35,724 bases of DNA from Acidobacteriota bacterium (GTDB taxonomy: Bacteria > Acidobacteriota > Terriglobia > Bryobacterales > Bryobacteraceae): assembly GCA_003223115.1 (NCBI GenBank), contig QHXW01000074.1:1-35724 (forward strand). The letters run 5' to 3'. Position 1 is the first letter of the stretch. Each line of letters starts with the position of its first letter. Shown piece after piece: positions 25,416-33,288 of the stretch. Position numbers and translations under genes: made by a program. The notes under the pieces were generated by a model. That model was not told where the DNA came from, ran no database searches, and was given only the letters and a program-made list of their open reading frames with translations.

Positions 25416-26704
25416 CTGCTGCACCACTGTCGGATACAGCCAGAGTTTTCTGTTTTCTGTTGATCCTCATGGTGCCGTGCGCCGGCGCCGGGATCGCCCT
25501 GATCAACACCGGGTTGTGCAGGTCGCGAAACTCGGCTCATTCCATTCTCAGTTCGCTTTGCGTGATCGCCGTGGCTGCCCTCGCGTATTTTGCCGTGGGA
25601 TTCTCCTGGCAGGGGTACCCCGGCGAGGCGAGCCACGCGTTCGTCATTGGCGGCAAGACCTGGGACTGGATCGCCGCGGGGCGGTTTTTCCTGCGGGACG
25701 TGCGGTTCGATGGTTCTCCACATTCGCTGGCTGCGCTCTATGGATTGTTCGCAGCCGGTGTGGCGGCGATGATTCCCTTGGGTAGCGGCGCCGAACGGTG
25801 GCGCCTGGGCGCAAGCTGTGCTTCGGCAGCCATGTTGGCGGCCTGGACTTACCCTTTGTTTGCGCACTGGGCTTGGGGCGGAGGCTGGCTCGCGCGACTC
25901 GGGCAAATCGGTGCGCTTGGCAGCGGGTTCGTGGATTGCGGCGGAGCCGGCTCCATCCACGCGGTTGGTGGATTAACTGCTCTGGCCATCGCGTGGATTC
26001 TGGGCCCGCGCCGGGGAAAGTACACTCCCAAGAGTATGCCGGCCGCCATTCCGGGACACAACACGGTCCTGGTTCTGTTCGGCTGCTGGCTCGCCTGGTT
26101 CGGCTGGCTGGGATTGGATTCGGCCGGTGCGATCCTGTTCGCGGGGATCGAGCCCAGGCGTACAGTTTTGGTTGCGCTGAATATCACGCTGTCGGCCGCC
26201 TCGGCAGCACTGGTGGCGGCGAGCATTACACGCACCCGTTTTGGCAAGGTCGACAGTTCGCTCTGCGCCAACGGCTGGGTTGCCGGACTGGTGGCCGCGA
26301 GCGCCGGCTGCGCGGTGATGCGGCCCGCTGCTGCGGTTCTCGTTGGCATCGTGGGCGGCGCTTTGGCGATTTATGGCATCGAGTGGCTGGATCTTCATCT
26401 CTCGCTCGACGATACGACTGGAGCCATTCCGGTTCACGGGGGCGCAGGCCTGTGGGGCCTGATGGCGGCTGCTCCGCTTTCGGCTGAGCCCGTTGCCGGA
26501 CAATGGCTGGCTCAACTCGTGGGCGTCGCGACGTTGATTGGCTTCGTCCTGCCGCTCACGTTCGGGCTGAATTGGCTGTTGGATCGCTTCTACGGTCTCC
26601 GCGTGGCCCCAGAGGCCGAGCGCCAGGGTCTGGATCTCTATGAACTCGGCGCCGGCGCCTATCCGGATTTCTTGAGCCACCCCGATGACACCTGGCTGCG
26701 GTAG
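25412..26704 (+). CDS. Ammonium transporter-like protein (Amt/Mep family), atypical
   Basis: This is a 430-residue polytopic protein with about eleven helices and the Amt layout. FVDCGGAGSIHAVGGLTAL carries the conserved Asp and the first pore His of AmtB. DDTTGAIPVHGGAGLWGL carries the second pore His. The stretch GWLAWFGWLGLDSAG corresponds to the conserved central helix. Several invariant-looking positions differ: CGGAGSIH where AmtB has AGGTVVH, and INTGLCRSRN near the start in place of the usual YAGLVR. Amt proteins conduct ammonium or ammonia across the inner membrane, and their partner is normally a PII protein, which is not in the window. The start GTG 25412 overlaps the small upstream ORF. 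The gene ends 30 bases before the convergent kinase gene. Confidence 0.85.
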   Translation: MTAAPLSDTARVFCFLLILMVPCAGAGIALINTGLCRSRNSAHSILSSLCVIAVAALAYFAVGFSWQGYPGEASHAFVIGGKTWDWIAAGRFFLRDVRFDGSPHSLAALYGLFAAGVAAMIPLGSGAERWRLGASCASAAMLAAWTYPLFAHWAWGGGWLARLGQIGALGSGFVDCGGAGSIHAVGGLTALAIAWILGPRRGKYTPKSMPAAIPGHNTVLVLFGCWLAWFGWLGLDSAGAILFAGIEPRRTVLVALNITLSAASAALVAASITRTRFGKVDSSLCANGWVAGLVAASAGCAVMRPAAAVLVGIVGGALAIYGIEWLDLHLSLDDTTGAIPVHGGAGLWGLMAAAPLSAEPVAGQWLAQLVGVATLIGFVLPLTFGLNWLLDRFYGLRVAPEAERQGLDLYELGAGAYPDFLSHPDDTWLR

Positions 26705-26734
26705 CCTGGGGGCGAATCAGAAATCGGGGAATAT

Positions 26735-27703
26735 TCAACCGTGCCGCGCAACGAACAGCAACAACCCGAAAATGATGATCGGAATCAGCGCCATCGCCAC
26801 ATAGAATAGAATGCGTTTCGCCCAAGGTGTTCGCCGGTGCTTCCAATTGTGCAGTTCGGGCCGGTCGTCAATCCCGACCTCATCTAAATGCTCCAGGTCC
26901 CAGGCAAACTCGTTGGCTGTCGAGTAGCGGTTCTGCGGCTCGCGCTCTAGCGCCCTGTAAATGACTTCCTGAAGCTGGGGCGAAATCGCGGGATTCAATT
27001 CACGTGGCGGGACCGGATTGTTCAACAAACGGTCATTCATGATGGCGAACGGATTCGGCCCGACAAACGGGGTCTTTCCTGTCAACATCTCGTACAACAT
27101 GACTCCCAGAGCGTAAATGTCGCTGCGCCCATCGCCCCGTTTTCCCTTGACCTGTTCCGGTGAAATGTAATCAGGAGTTCCCAGGACTTGCGACAGTTTG
27201 GCGAAGGTCAGGCGCCGTGCGCCCAACTTGCCGGCAATGCCAAAGTCGATCAGCTTGATGCGATCGTCGCCGTCGATCATGATGTTCTCCGGCTTCAGAT
27301 CGCGATGCACCACGCCGTTCCGGTGAATGTAATCCAGTGCGTCGCTGATCGCAATCGCGATGCGCCGTGCCCGTTCGACCGGCAGCTTTCCGGCCTCGGC
27401 CAAAATCTGGCGGAGCAGGCGGCCCTCCACCCACTCCATCACCATGTAGACCCGGCTGCGGTCTTCATTCGCGAACACTTTCATCACGCCGGGGTGATCG
27501 AGTTTTTCGCCGATTTCCGCCTCGCGCTGGAAGCGTTCGAAAAGCACCGGGTCCGATTCCATCTCCGGATGCGGAACCTTGATCGCGACCTGGCGGCCGG
27601 TACGTAGGTCGGTGGCTCGAAAAATGGAGGCCATCCCGCTGCGGGCAACGACCGCCTCAACACGGTAGTGGTCGAGTTGGTCGCCGGGATGTATTGGTGT
27701 CAT
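26735..27703 (-). CDS. Membrane-anchored Ser/Thr protein kinase with altered P-loop
   Basis: This is a 322-residue Hanks-type kinase: Lys42 in AIKVPH, Glu61 in FQREAEI, HRDLKPEN with Asp135, DFG at 153-155, and APE-like SPE at 181-183. A single membrane helix at about 297-318 (ILFYVAMALIPIIIFGLLLF) follows the kinase, with only about four residues beyond it, so no periplasmic sensor is present. The glycine loop is unusual: VARSGMA where GxGxxG is expected, so all three usual glycines are changed. The gene follows a PP2C phosphatase by 36 bases in the same direction, the standard kinase-phosphatase pair. Activity is not proved; ATP binding may be weaker. Confidence 0.9.
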   Translation of the reverse strand: MTPIHPGDQLDHYRVEAVVARSGMASIFRATDLRTGRQVAIKVPHPEMESDPVLFERFQREAEIGEKLDHPGVMKVFANEDRSRVYMVMEWVEGRLLRQILAEAGKLPVERARRIAIAISDALDYIHRNGVVHRDLKPENIMIDGDDRIKLIDFGIAGKLGARRLTFAKLSQVLGTPDYISPEQVKGKRGDGRSDIYALGVMLYEMLTGKTPFVGPNPFAIMNDRLLNNPVPPRELNPAISPQLQEVIYRALEREPQNRYSTANEFAWDLEHLDEVGIDDRPELHNWKHRRTPWAKRILFYVAMALIPIIIFGLLLFVARHG

Positions 27704-27739
27704 GAACGCCGGGAGAGCAAGAAGGCAGGGCGGGCTGAA

Positions 27740-28540
27740 TTAGCGGAGCTTATAAAGCCGCCCACGATACATACCGACACGTTCCACGCTCTGAATACGG
27801 ACAAGCTGAACGCTTACATTATCACCGCCGTCCCGCTCATTCGCAAGCGCTACAAGCTTCTGCACAGCGGCTCCGAGATGGATCGATGGGCCGGTCAGCG
27901 TGGCGATCTCGGACGCGGAGACAGAGTTGTGAAGGCCATCGCAGCACAGCGCCAGCACATCGTTAGGAAAAATTTGATGCTCGCTGGTCTCGACGTTGAG
28001 GAACAGGCCGCTTCCAAGCGCCCGGCTGAGAACATGACGCGTGGAAGCTTCGGCCGCCTCTCTGGCCGAAAGAAGCCCCAGACCAGCCTGATCTTCCGCA
28101 ACGGTATGATCGCGCGTCAGCAGCCGGGCCTGACCGTCACGGACAAGGTAGCAGCGCGAGTCCCCGGCGTGAGCGGTGACAGCACGGTCGTACCGCAATC
28201 CGCAGGCCACGATCGTAGTGGACATGGCCGAGCCGCCGGGACCGGCCTTCCTTGCGAGATCGTAGACATGTGCGTTGGCGTCTCGAACCAGGCGCACCAG
28301 CAGTGTGCCGAGTGGTTCTGGGGTGGGCGCCGCCCGAAAACCCGACAGCAGATGTTCCACTGCGGCATGGGAAGCGACCTCGCCACGATCGTGTCCGCCT
28401 ACGCCATCGGCCAGAGCAAAAAGCCAACCACGCGAGCGCGCGTCTTCCGGCGTGGCTGGCTGGACATAGCCAAGATAGTCCTCGTTGTTGTCGCGCAGCC
28501 GTCCGGGATCGGAGAACTGGGCGAAATCAACATCCAGCAT
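27740..28540 (-). CDS. PP2C-type Ser/Thr protein phosphatase
   Basis: This is a 266-residue cytoplasmic phosphatase. Metal-binding motifs are all present: RDNNED near residue 17, ADGVGGH, GDSRCYLV, CDGLHN and DGGDNVSV. It should reverse phosphorylation by the kinase encoded just downstream, with which it is probably co-transcribed. It follows the APC permease gene by 60 bases on the same strand. Confidence 0.93.
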   Translation of the reverse strand: MLDVDFAQFSDPGRLRDNNEDYLGYVQPATPEDARSRGWLFALADGVGGHDRGEVASHAAVEHLLSGFRAAPTPEPLGTLLVRLVRDANAHVYDLARKAGPGGSAMSTTIVACGLRYDRAVTAHAGDSRCYLVRDGQARLLTRDHTVAEDQAGLGLLSAREAAEASTRHVLSRALGSGLFLNVETSEHQIFPNDVLALCCDGLHNSVSASEIATLTGPSIHLGAAVQKLVALANERDGGDNVSVQLVRIQSVERVGMYRGRLYKLR

Positions 28541-28600
28541 GAGTCGAGCGCCCCCCGGCTGCTCTGGGGCGTAGCGAGCGCTCTTGCAAGTTTACTCTCG

Positions 28601-30403
28601 CTAGGCAGTCTCGAAGCGTTGCGGCACCAGCGTCGTTCGGCCCTTTGCCTTACTGGCCCGGAGAAAATAAATACCGCCGTAGAGGGCCCAGACCAAGGCT
28701 ATCCCCAAAGCCAGCAGTGGCTCCTTCACCGTGCCGAAACCCATGAACGGCCCGACCAGGTAAAACGCCATGCAACCCAGATTGGCAACGAGTCCGAACA
28801 GCGGGATGGCTAGATGGCGCAACGGCTTGAAATTCGGATGCTTGTGGTAGGCGACAAGGCAGATGATACAGCTCAGCCCGTACAGCAGGAATGTCCCGAA
28901 GTTCGAAGCCAACGTCATCGTGAGTAGAGTATTCGGTAACGCCGCCATCTGGTCGTGAGTCGTGTATCCGAAGCTCGAGAACAAGCCCTGCGGCAAGGCT
29001 TTGATATCGACATCTTTCGGGGCCCCTGCATCTCCGAACGCTACCGCCACCGAGAGGCAGCCGACCACAGCCGAAATGACAGCCAACGTCCAAATGGCGC
29101 GGTGCGGAGTCAGACTCTTCGAATGCAGGATGCCGAAGTGTTCCGGCACCTCCTGGTCCTTCCCCATGGCGTAGGTGACGCGCGCGCCGGTGTTCATGCA
29201 CGATAAGGTGGTGCCGATGAGCGCCAGGAACACAGTGAATGCCTGGATCAGCATGAAGGTACGCCCATTTCCCGGGCCAAACAGCGCATTACCGACTACC
29301 ACCATCATGTCGCCCAGGGGAGCGGCGGAACCCGAGGCGCTCTGCATGCTATAGCCGCTGTTCAGAAAATAATTCGCCGCGAAATATTCGAACAGGTAAC
29401 AGAACATCCCCTGCACCAGCAGTGAGACAATCACCGCGATGGGCACGTCGCGTTTTGCGTTCTTAGCTTCGCCACCCATGGCGGTCACCGATTCGAATCC
29501 GACCAGAATTAGAATCGCAACCGTGGCTTGCACAAAGACCCAGCCCCAGTTGTGAGGCGCGGGTACGGATGACGCAGTCGGATGAGTGAGGAAGTTACCC
29601 TTGTCATCCTTTTCCGGATAGCTGATGCGAAATGGTACTGGCTGCCCGGCCGCGTCCAGCTTGGGCTTGGGCACGCCGTTGGCATCGCGCACGATGGTGT
29701 CGGTGGTCTGCCCGTTCGCCGTAACAGGTTGGGTAAGGAACTCATAGGTATAAGCGTCGCTCGATACGGAGTCGAATTGATACGCAATGCTCCCTGGCGG
29801 GTGATTCATGCGGTATCCTAGCGCAAGAACTGAGAAAACCACGAGCGCGCTGATCTGAATGACATTGATGGCCACGTTGACCGCGGTCGAACCATTGACG
29901 CCGCGCGACGCAATGTAGGCCACCACGAAAGAGAACACCACCGCCACTAGCATCATGAAGAGCGGCCCCGGAGTGGAAGCACTCATCACGTTCGGCCACA
30001 GTGATCCCACCAGGTAGCCACACAGAACACCCATCACGCCCACCATCACGCCCGGATAGATCCAGTAGTAAAGGTGCGAGCCCCAGCCTACGATGAATTT
30101 CGAAAGCCGGGCGTAGCGCCAAGCCTTATCGTGGTTGAGGAACGCTTGTTCGGCGAAGTAATAAGAACTACCCGTGCCGGGATACAACTTCGCCAGTTCC
30201 GCGTAACATACGGCCGTCGCGAGGCAAAGCACCAAGGCGAGCACGATACCCATCCACATGGATGGCGCGGTAACACCCGTGGTGGCCTGGATGTAGAACG
30301 TGAGCCAAAGGAAGGCACCGGGAGCGATGAGCGCCATCGCATTCATCGTGAGACCGGTCAATCCCAAAGTCGGCTGCATTTTGACTTCGGCGTTATCAGG
30401 CAT
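28601..30403 (-). CDS. APC-superfamily amino-acid/amine permease with a large hydrophilic insertion
   Basis: This 600-residue permease has about twelve helices. The APC core features are seen: GLTGLTMNAMALIAPGAFLW in helix 1, and ILILVGFESVTAMGGEAKNA in helix 6 with the following loop. It carries a hydrophilic segment of about 85 residues (about 205-290; YEFLTQPVTANGQTTDTIV, FRISYPEKDDKGNFLTHP) between two helices, longer than in typical members, probably a periplasmic loop. Substrate is unknown; the family exchanges or symports amino acids or amines. AGAGGG lies about seven bases before ATG 30403. A porin gene lies 66 bases upstream in the same direction, so the pair may carry one substrate across both membranes. 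Confidence 0.85.
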   Translation of the reverse strand: MPDNAEVKMQPTLGLTGLTMNAMALIAPGAFLWLTFYIQATTGVTAPSMWMGIVLALVLCLATAVCYAELAKLYPGTGSSYYFAEQAFLNHDKAWRYARLSKFIVGWGSHLYYWIYPGVMVGVMGVLCGYLVGSLWPNVMSASTPGPLFMMLVAVVFSFVVAYIASRGVNGSTAVNVAINVIQISALVVFSVLALGYRMNHPPGSIAYQFDSVSSDAYTYEFLTQPVTANGQTTDTIVRDANGVPKPKLDAAGQPVPFRISYPEKDDKGNFLTHPTASSVPAPHNWGWVFVQATVAILILVGFESVTAMGGEAKNAKRDVPIAVIVSLLVQGMFCYLFEYFAANYFLNSGYSMQSASGSAAPLGDMMVVVGNALFGPGNGRTFMLIQAFTVFLALIGTTLSCMNTGARVTYAMGKDQEVPEHFGILHSKSLTPHRAIWTLAVISAVVGCLSVAVAFGDAGAPKDVDIKALPQGLFSSFGYTTHDQMAALPNTLLTMTLASNFGTFLLYGLSCIICLVAYHKHPNFKPLRHLAIPLFGLVANLGCMAFYLVGPFMGFGTVKEPLLALGIALVWALYGGIYFLRASKAKGRTTLVPQRFETA

Positions 30404-30469
30404 TCAGAATCCCTCTCAATCTGTCGTTTATTGAAGCGGACTACATTTTCTGTTTCGCGTATACCTTCG

Positions 30470-31627
30470 TTATTTCTGGGGAGCGATGTACGCCACTAGT
30501 CCCAGCAGAATCGTGGGTTGGTTCTTTGAAGTGCCGCTGTCCTTTTGGAAGAACGGCTGATTCGACCCGTCATTTCGGAACTCCAGCCTGGTCATGAGCC
30601 AGTTCGTCATCTTGTATTCGCCGGTCAGCGTACATTCTTTTACGGTCTGGGCGACGCCGGTGGAAAAGCCATCGATATCGTCGAACAACTCCAGGCGGCC
30701 GGCAATGGCGTACTTCCTGCCAATCGCGTAGCGCGCGGCCCTGGCAATACCGGTCCCCTGCTGCGAGCCTGATCCGATATTCTTGTCGCGGCCGTAATCA
30801 AAGTTGATGTAATAGCTCAGCTTGTCGTTGGCGTTAACCAGTATCGTGGTGTCGTAGAGATTACGGATGCCGGTATTGGTACGACTTTCTTCGGGGCCGA
30901 CATAGCAGACGTTACTCCACGTCACCTTTTTCCAGGCATAAGCGCCAGTGAGCCCCACGGTTTTGCCGCTGTTGTTGTCGTAGATATTGTTCCATCTCTG
31001 AACTACGTGAACGCCTCCGGCCAAATGCGGGCCGATCGGGAATGAGGAGCGGATTCCGAAGTGGTAATACGGAATGGCCCTGGAGAACAGCAGCGGCCGC
31101 GAGTAGTTCCAGTTCTGGTTGGTCTCGATGACCTTAGCTCCAGCCGAAGTCACGAACTCTCCGGCGTCTATCTGAAGACCATGCCACGATTTGGGCTTGA
31201 GACTCATGTACGCCTGCTCAAAATACTTGAATGCCTCGGGAGCCCGGTCGGTGGAGTGGATTACGTCGAATGTCTGGCCGAAGCCGACATCCAGGTGAAA
31301 TCCGAACGGCGTCGGCGCGTGATCGATCGTGATCTTCCCCATGTTGACGTGCGCCGTGTCCGCGCGAAAATCAAAATTGCGGAGCTGGTTAAATCCAGAA
31401 TCCGAATGATTGAAATTCCCATCCACGTAACCGTCGAACAGGAAACTGAAATCCGTGCCCCGTTGAGTCAGGGGCGACTTAGGAGTTGGCGCGGCTGCGG
31501 CGGCCGGCGTTTGAGTAGACTGCGTCTGTGGGACAGGTACTGCATCCGCCTGTTGCTCCTGTGCCAAAACCACGCCCGTAACTACAAACGCACCGACAAT
31601 CGTAAGCGCGATACACCTGGTGCGCAT
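30470..31627 (-). CDS. Outer-membrane beta-barrel porin (PF07642-type)
   Basis: The start is ATG 31625-31627, with AGAGGAG six bases upstream, giving 385 residues with a signal peptide (RCIALTIVGAFVVTGVVLAQ). A Pro/Gln/Thr-rich linker follows, then repeated amphipathic strands with aromatic ends (FSFLFDGYVDGNFNH, FGFHLDVGFGQTFDVIH, WLMTRLEFRNDGSNQPFF). The general form is that of the acidobacterial/Bacteroidetes-like barrel family PF07642, which often has EYKMTNWLMTRLEFR near the end as here. It is probably a passive or substrate-selective porin co-transcribed with the adjacent permease. Confidence 0.85.
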   Translation of the reverse strand: MRTRCIALTIVGAFVVTGVVLAQEQQADAVPVPQTQSTQTPAAAAAPTPKSPLTQRGTDFSFLFDGYVDGNFNHSDSGFNQLRNFDFRADTAHVNMGKITIDHAPTPFGFHLDVGFGQTFDVIHSTDRAPEAFKYFEQAYMSLKPKSWHGLQIDAGEFVTSAGAKVIETNQNWNYSRPLLFSRAIPYYHFGIRSSFPIGPHLAGGVHVVQRWNNIYDNNSGKTVGLTGAYAWKKVTWSNVCYVGPEESRTNTGIRNLYDTTILVNANDKLSYYINFDYGRDKNIGSGSQQGTGIARAARYAIGRKYAIAGRLELFDDIDGFSTGVAQTVKECTLTGEYKMTNWLMTRLEFRNDGSNQPFFQKDSGTSKNQPTILLGLVAYIAPQK

Positions 31628-31753
31628 TGACACTCCTCTTCTCGTGAAGTTTGAAACAACGCAGGCGCGCTTACGTGGCGTGCCGTACAACAAAAACGTG
31701 CCTTACAAATTGGAATAGGTTTACTGTAATCCTTCTTATGCGTGGACGCTAAT

Positions 31754-31768
31754 AGATAATTTCTATCT
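31754..31768. promoter_or_regulatory. Short inverted repeat upstream of the porin gene
   Basis: AGATA and TATCT are separated by five bases in an AT-rich patch about 130 bases upstream of the porin start. It could be an operator; chance is also possible at this length. Confidence 0.2.
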
Positions 31769-31886
31769 GATCGATTCGGAAAACTCGACGCGATTTAGGT
31801 CGTCGTAAGAGACAGAATACGCAAGAGATATGGTGGGTCAAAGCAGGCAGGGGCTCTTACGCAGTGAGTCAGTCGGACTCCCGCGC

Positions 31887-32561
31887 TTAGACCCCCGGCC
31901 CGGCTGAGTTCGAAGCTTCTTCCTCTGCGCAGCGCGAGAAATCTTCTAAAATGGCCCGCGCCACTGTGAGCGGTTCGGGATCGCGGTAGCGGCCCGCCCG
32001 ATTATAGTCGGACTGCAACTCTTTCCAGGCCCGGTGAAGGCTGGTTTGAATCTGGATGAGATTGGAATCCTCGATCTCTTCGCCATTTTTGAAATTCAAT
32101 TCGCAGGCGAAGACCTGATCGGGTTTATCAGGGTTATAGAGCGGCATACCGAATTTGTGGCACATGAGCGGGCGAAACTCATAGATGGTGCAAACGTCAT
32201 CGACCAGAGCCGGACAAGCAAGCCGCGTTCCCGAGGGCGGAAGGTTGCCCCAGGATTCAGGCTCCCCCTGCTCGGTGACCAGCTTGCCGCGCGCCTCAGT
32301 GTACTCGCGGGCTCGCGTTCTGAGCGCTTCCCGCTTCCCCGGCTCGAACTTCTGAATGCCTTCCGAGATGTGCGCCGCTTCGATTTCCGTGATCTGGAAT
32401 AGCTGATAGCAACACTCCGTACAGCCGGCGCGGCACCGAATTTTCTCGCCGTAAAGCCGCCGGTTTCGCGCGAACTCCTCATCCACCGACGCGACGATAT
32501 CGAGATAGTGCTCCTCGATCATCCTGAGGGACATTCTACAGCTCGGGGAGGGACACGGCAT
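31887..32561 (-). CDS. YkgJ-type CxxCxxxCC cluster protein
   Basis: This is a 224-residue cytoplasmic protein with CRAGCTECCYQLFQI at about 43-57, then CPALVDDVCTIYEFRPLMCH at about 115-134: the Zn/Fe-chelating Cys pattern of the YkgJ family. Function is unknown in general; some members are linked to methylation or redox chemistry. Starts at 32561, 32534 and 32522 are all possible. The first Met gives the longest form, but the family usually begins near MIEEHYLDIV, so 32522 is attractive. It follows the DedA gene on the same strand. Confidence 0.85.
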   Translation of the reverse strand: MPCPSPSCRMSLRMIEEHYLDIVASVDEEFARNRRLYGEKIRCRAGCTECCYQLFQITEIEAAHISEGIQKFEPGKREALRTRAREYTEARGKLVTEQGEPESWGNLPPSGTRLACPALVDDVCTIYEFRPLMCHKFGMPLYNPDKPDQVFACELNFKNGEEIEDSNLIQIQTSLHRAWKELQSDYNRAGRYRDPEPLTVARAILEDFSRCAEEEASNSAGPGV

Positions 32562-32613
32562 CGCCGGCCGGTTGAGGATGGTGCGAATGCACGCCTTCGG
32601 GAGCTCCGGCGCC

Positions 32614-33276
32614 TTACGACCGGCTTCGAGCTGTTCGAGCCCGCCGCGCTTTCAGCACCTCAAGGAATGCCGGTGTCAGCGAAATCACGATGATCAATAC
32701 GATGACCTTGTCAAAGTGCTGGCGTACTATCGGTATGCTGCCGAATGTATGTCCCAAAAGCGTCATGAACGCCACCCAGCCTATCCCGCCAAACACGCTG
32801 AAGGAGAGGAAGCGAAGGTACCGCATGCCTGCCACACCGGCCACAAACGGCGCAAAGGTCCGAATGATGGGCATAAAACGCGCATAGATGAGCGTCTTAC
32901 CGCCGTGCTTCTCATAAAACTCGTGGGTGCGCATTAGATGCTCGCGCTTGAAGAAACGCGAATCGGGACGATTGAAAATACGCGGGCCGCTGCTGCGTCC
33001 AAGCAGGTAGTTCGTGGTGTCCCCCAGCACAGCCGCAGACATAAGGACCAGGTTGACCCAGAGGATGTTCAATTGCCCGGCGCCCGCCACCACGCCCACC
33101 GTGAACAGCAGAGAGTCGCCGGGAAGGAAAAAGCCAACTAGCAATCCGGTTTCGGAAAAGACAATGGCGAACAGCGCCAGATAACCGAGCCATCCGGACA
33201 GCAACGTAGACAGCAGTTGGATCAAGCGCTCTGGATCCGTCAGCGCCTTCAGAAAGTCCAGAATGGTGTGAACCAT
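32614..33276 (-). CDS. DedA-family membrane protein
   Basis: This is a 220-residue polytopic protein of the DedA/SNARE-associated family: ETGLLVGFFLPGDSLLFTVG, LGDTTNYLLGRSSGPRIF and KTLIYARFMPIIRTFAPFVA carry the conserved Glu, the FLPGDS motif and the Arg residues. Members recycle undecaprenyl phosphate or phospholipids across the inner membrane (UptA) and help keep the proton gradient. The start lies 12 bases after the stop of the PpiD/SurA-like gene, so both are probably in one operon with the YkgJ gene. Confidence 0.92.
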   Translation of the reverse strand: MVHTILDFLKALTDPERLIQLLSTLLSGWLGYLALFAIVFSETGLLVGFFLPGDSLLFTVGVVAGAGQLNILWVNLVLMSAAVLGDTTNYLLGRSSGPRIFNRPDSRFFKREHLMRTHEFYEKHGGKTLIYARFMPIIRTFAPFVAGVAGMRYLRFLSFSVFGGIGWVAFMTLLGHTFGSIPIVRQHFDKVIVLIIVISLTPAFLEVLKARRARTARSRS

Positions 33277-33288
33277 GCAGGTAGTTTT

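Noticed and set aside
28549-28571. CGCCCC/GGGGCG hairpin before the PP2C start.
   Set aside because: Loop of 11 bases in very GC-rich DNA between same-strand genes; such pairings are common by chance and no T tract follows.
27668-28813. A 381-codon plus-strand frame opposite the PP2C gene.
   Set aside because: The minus strand has all PP2C metal motifs; the plus-strand translation has no domain features.
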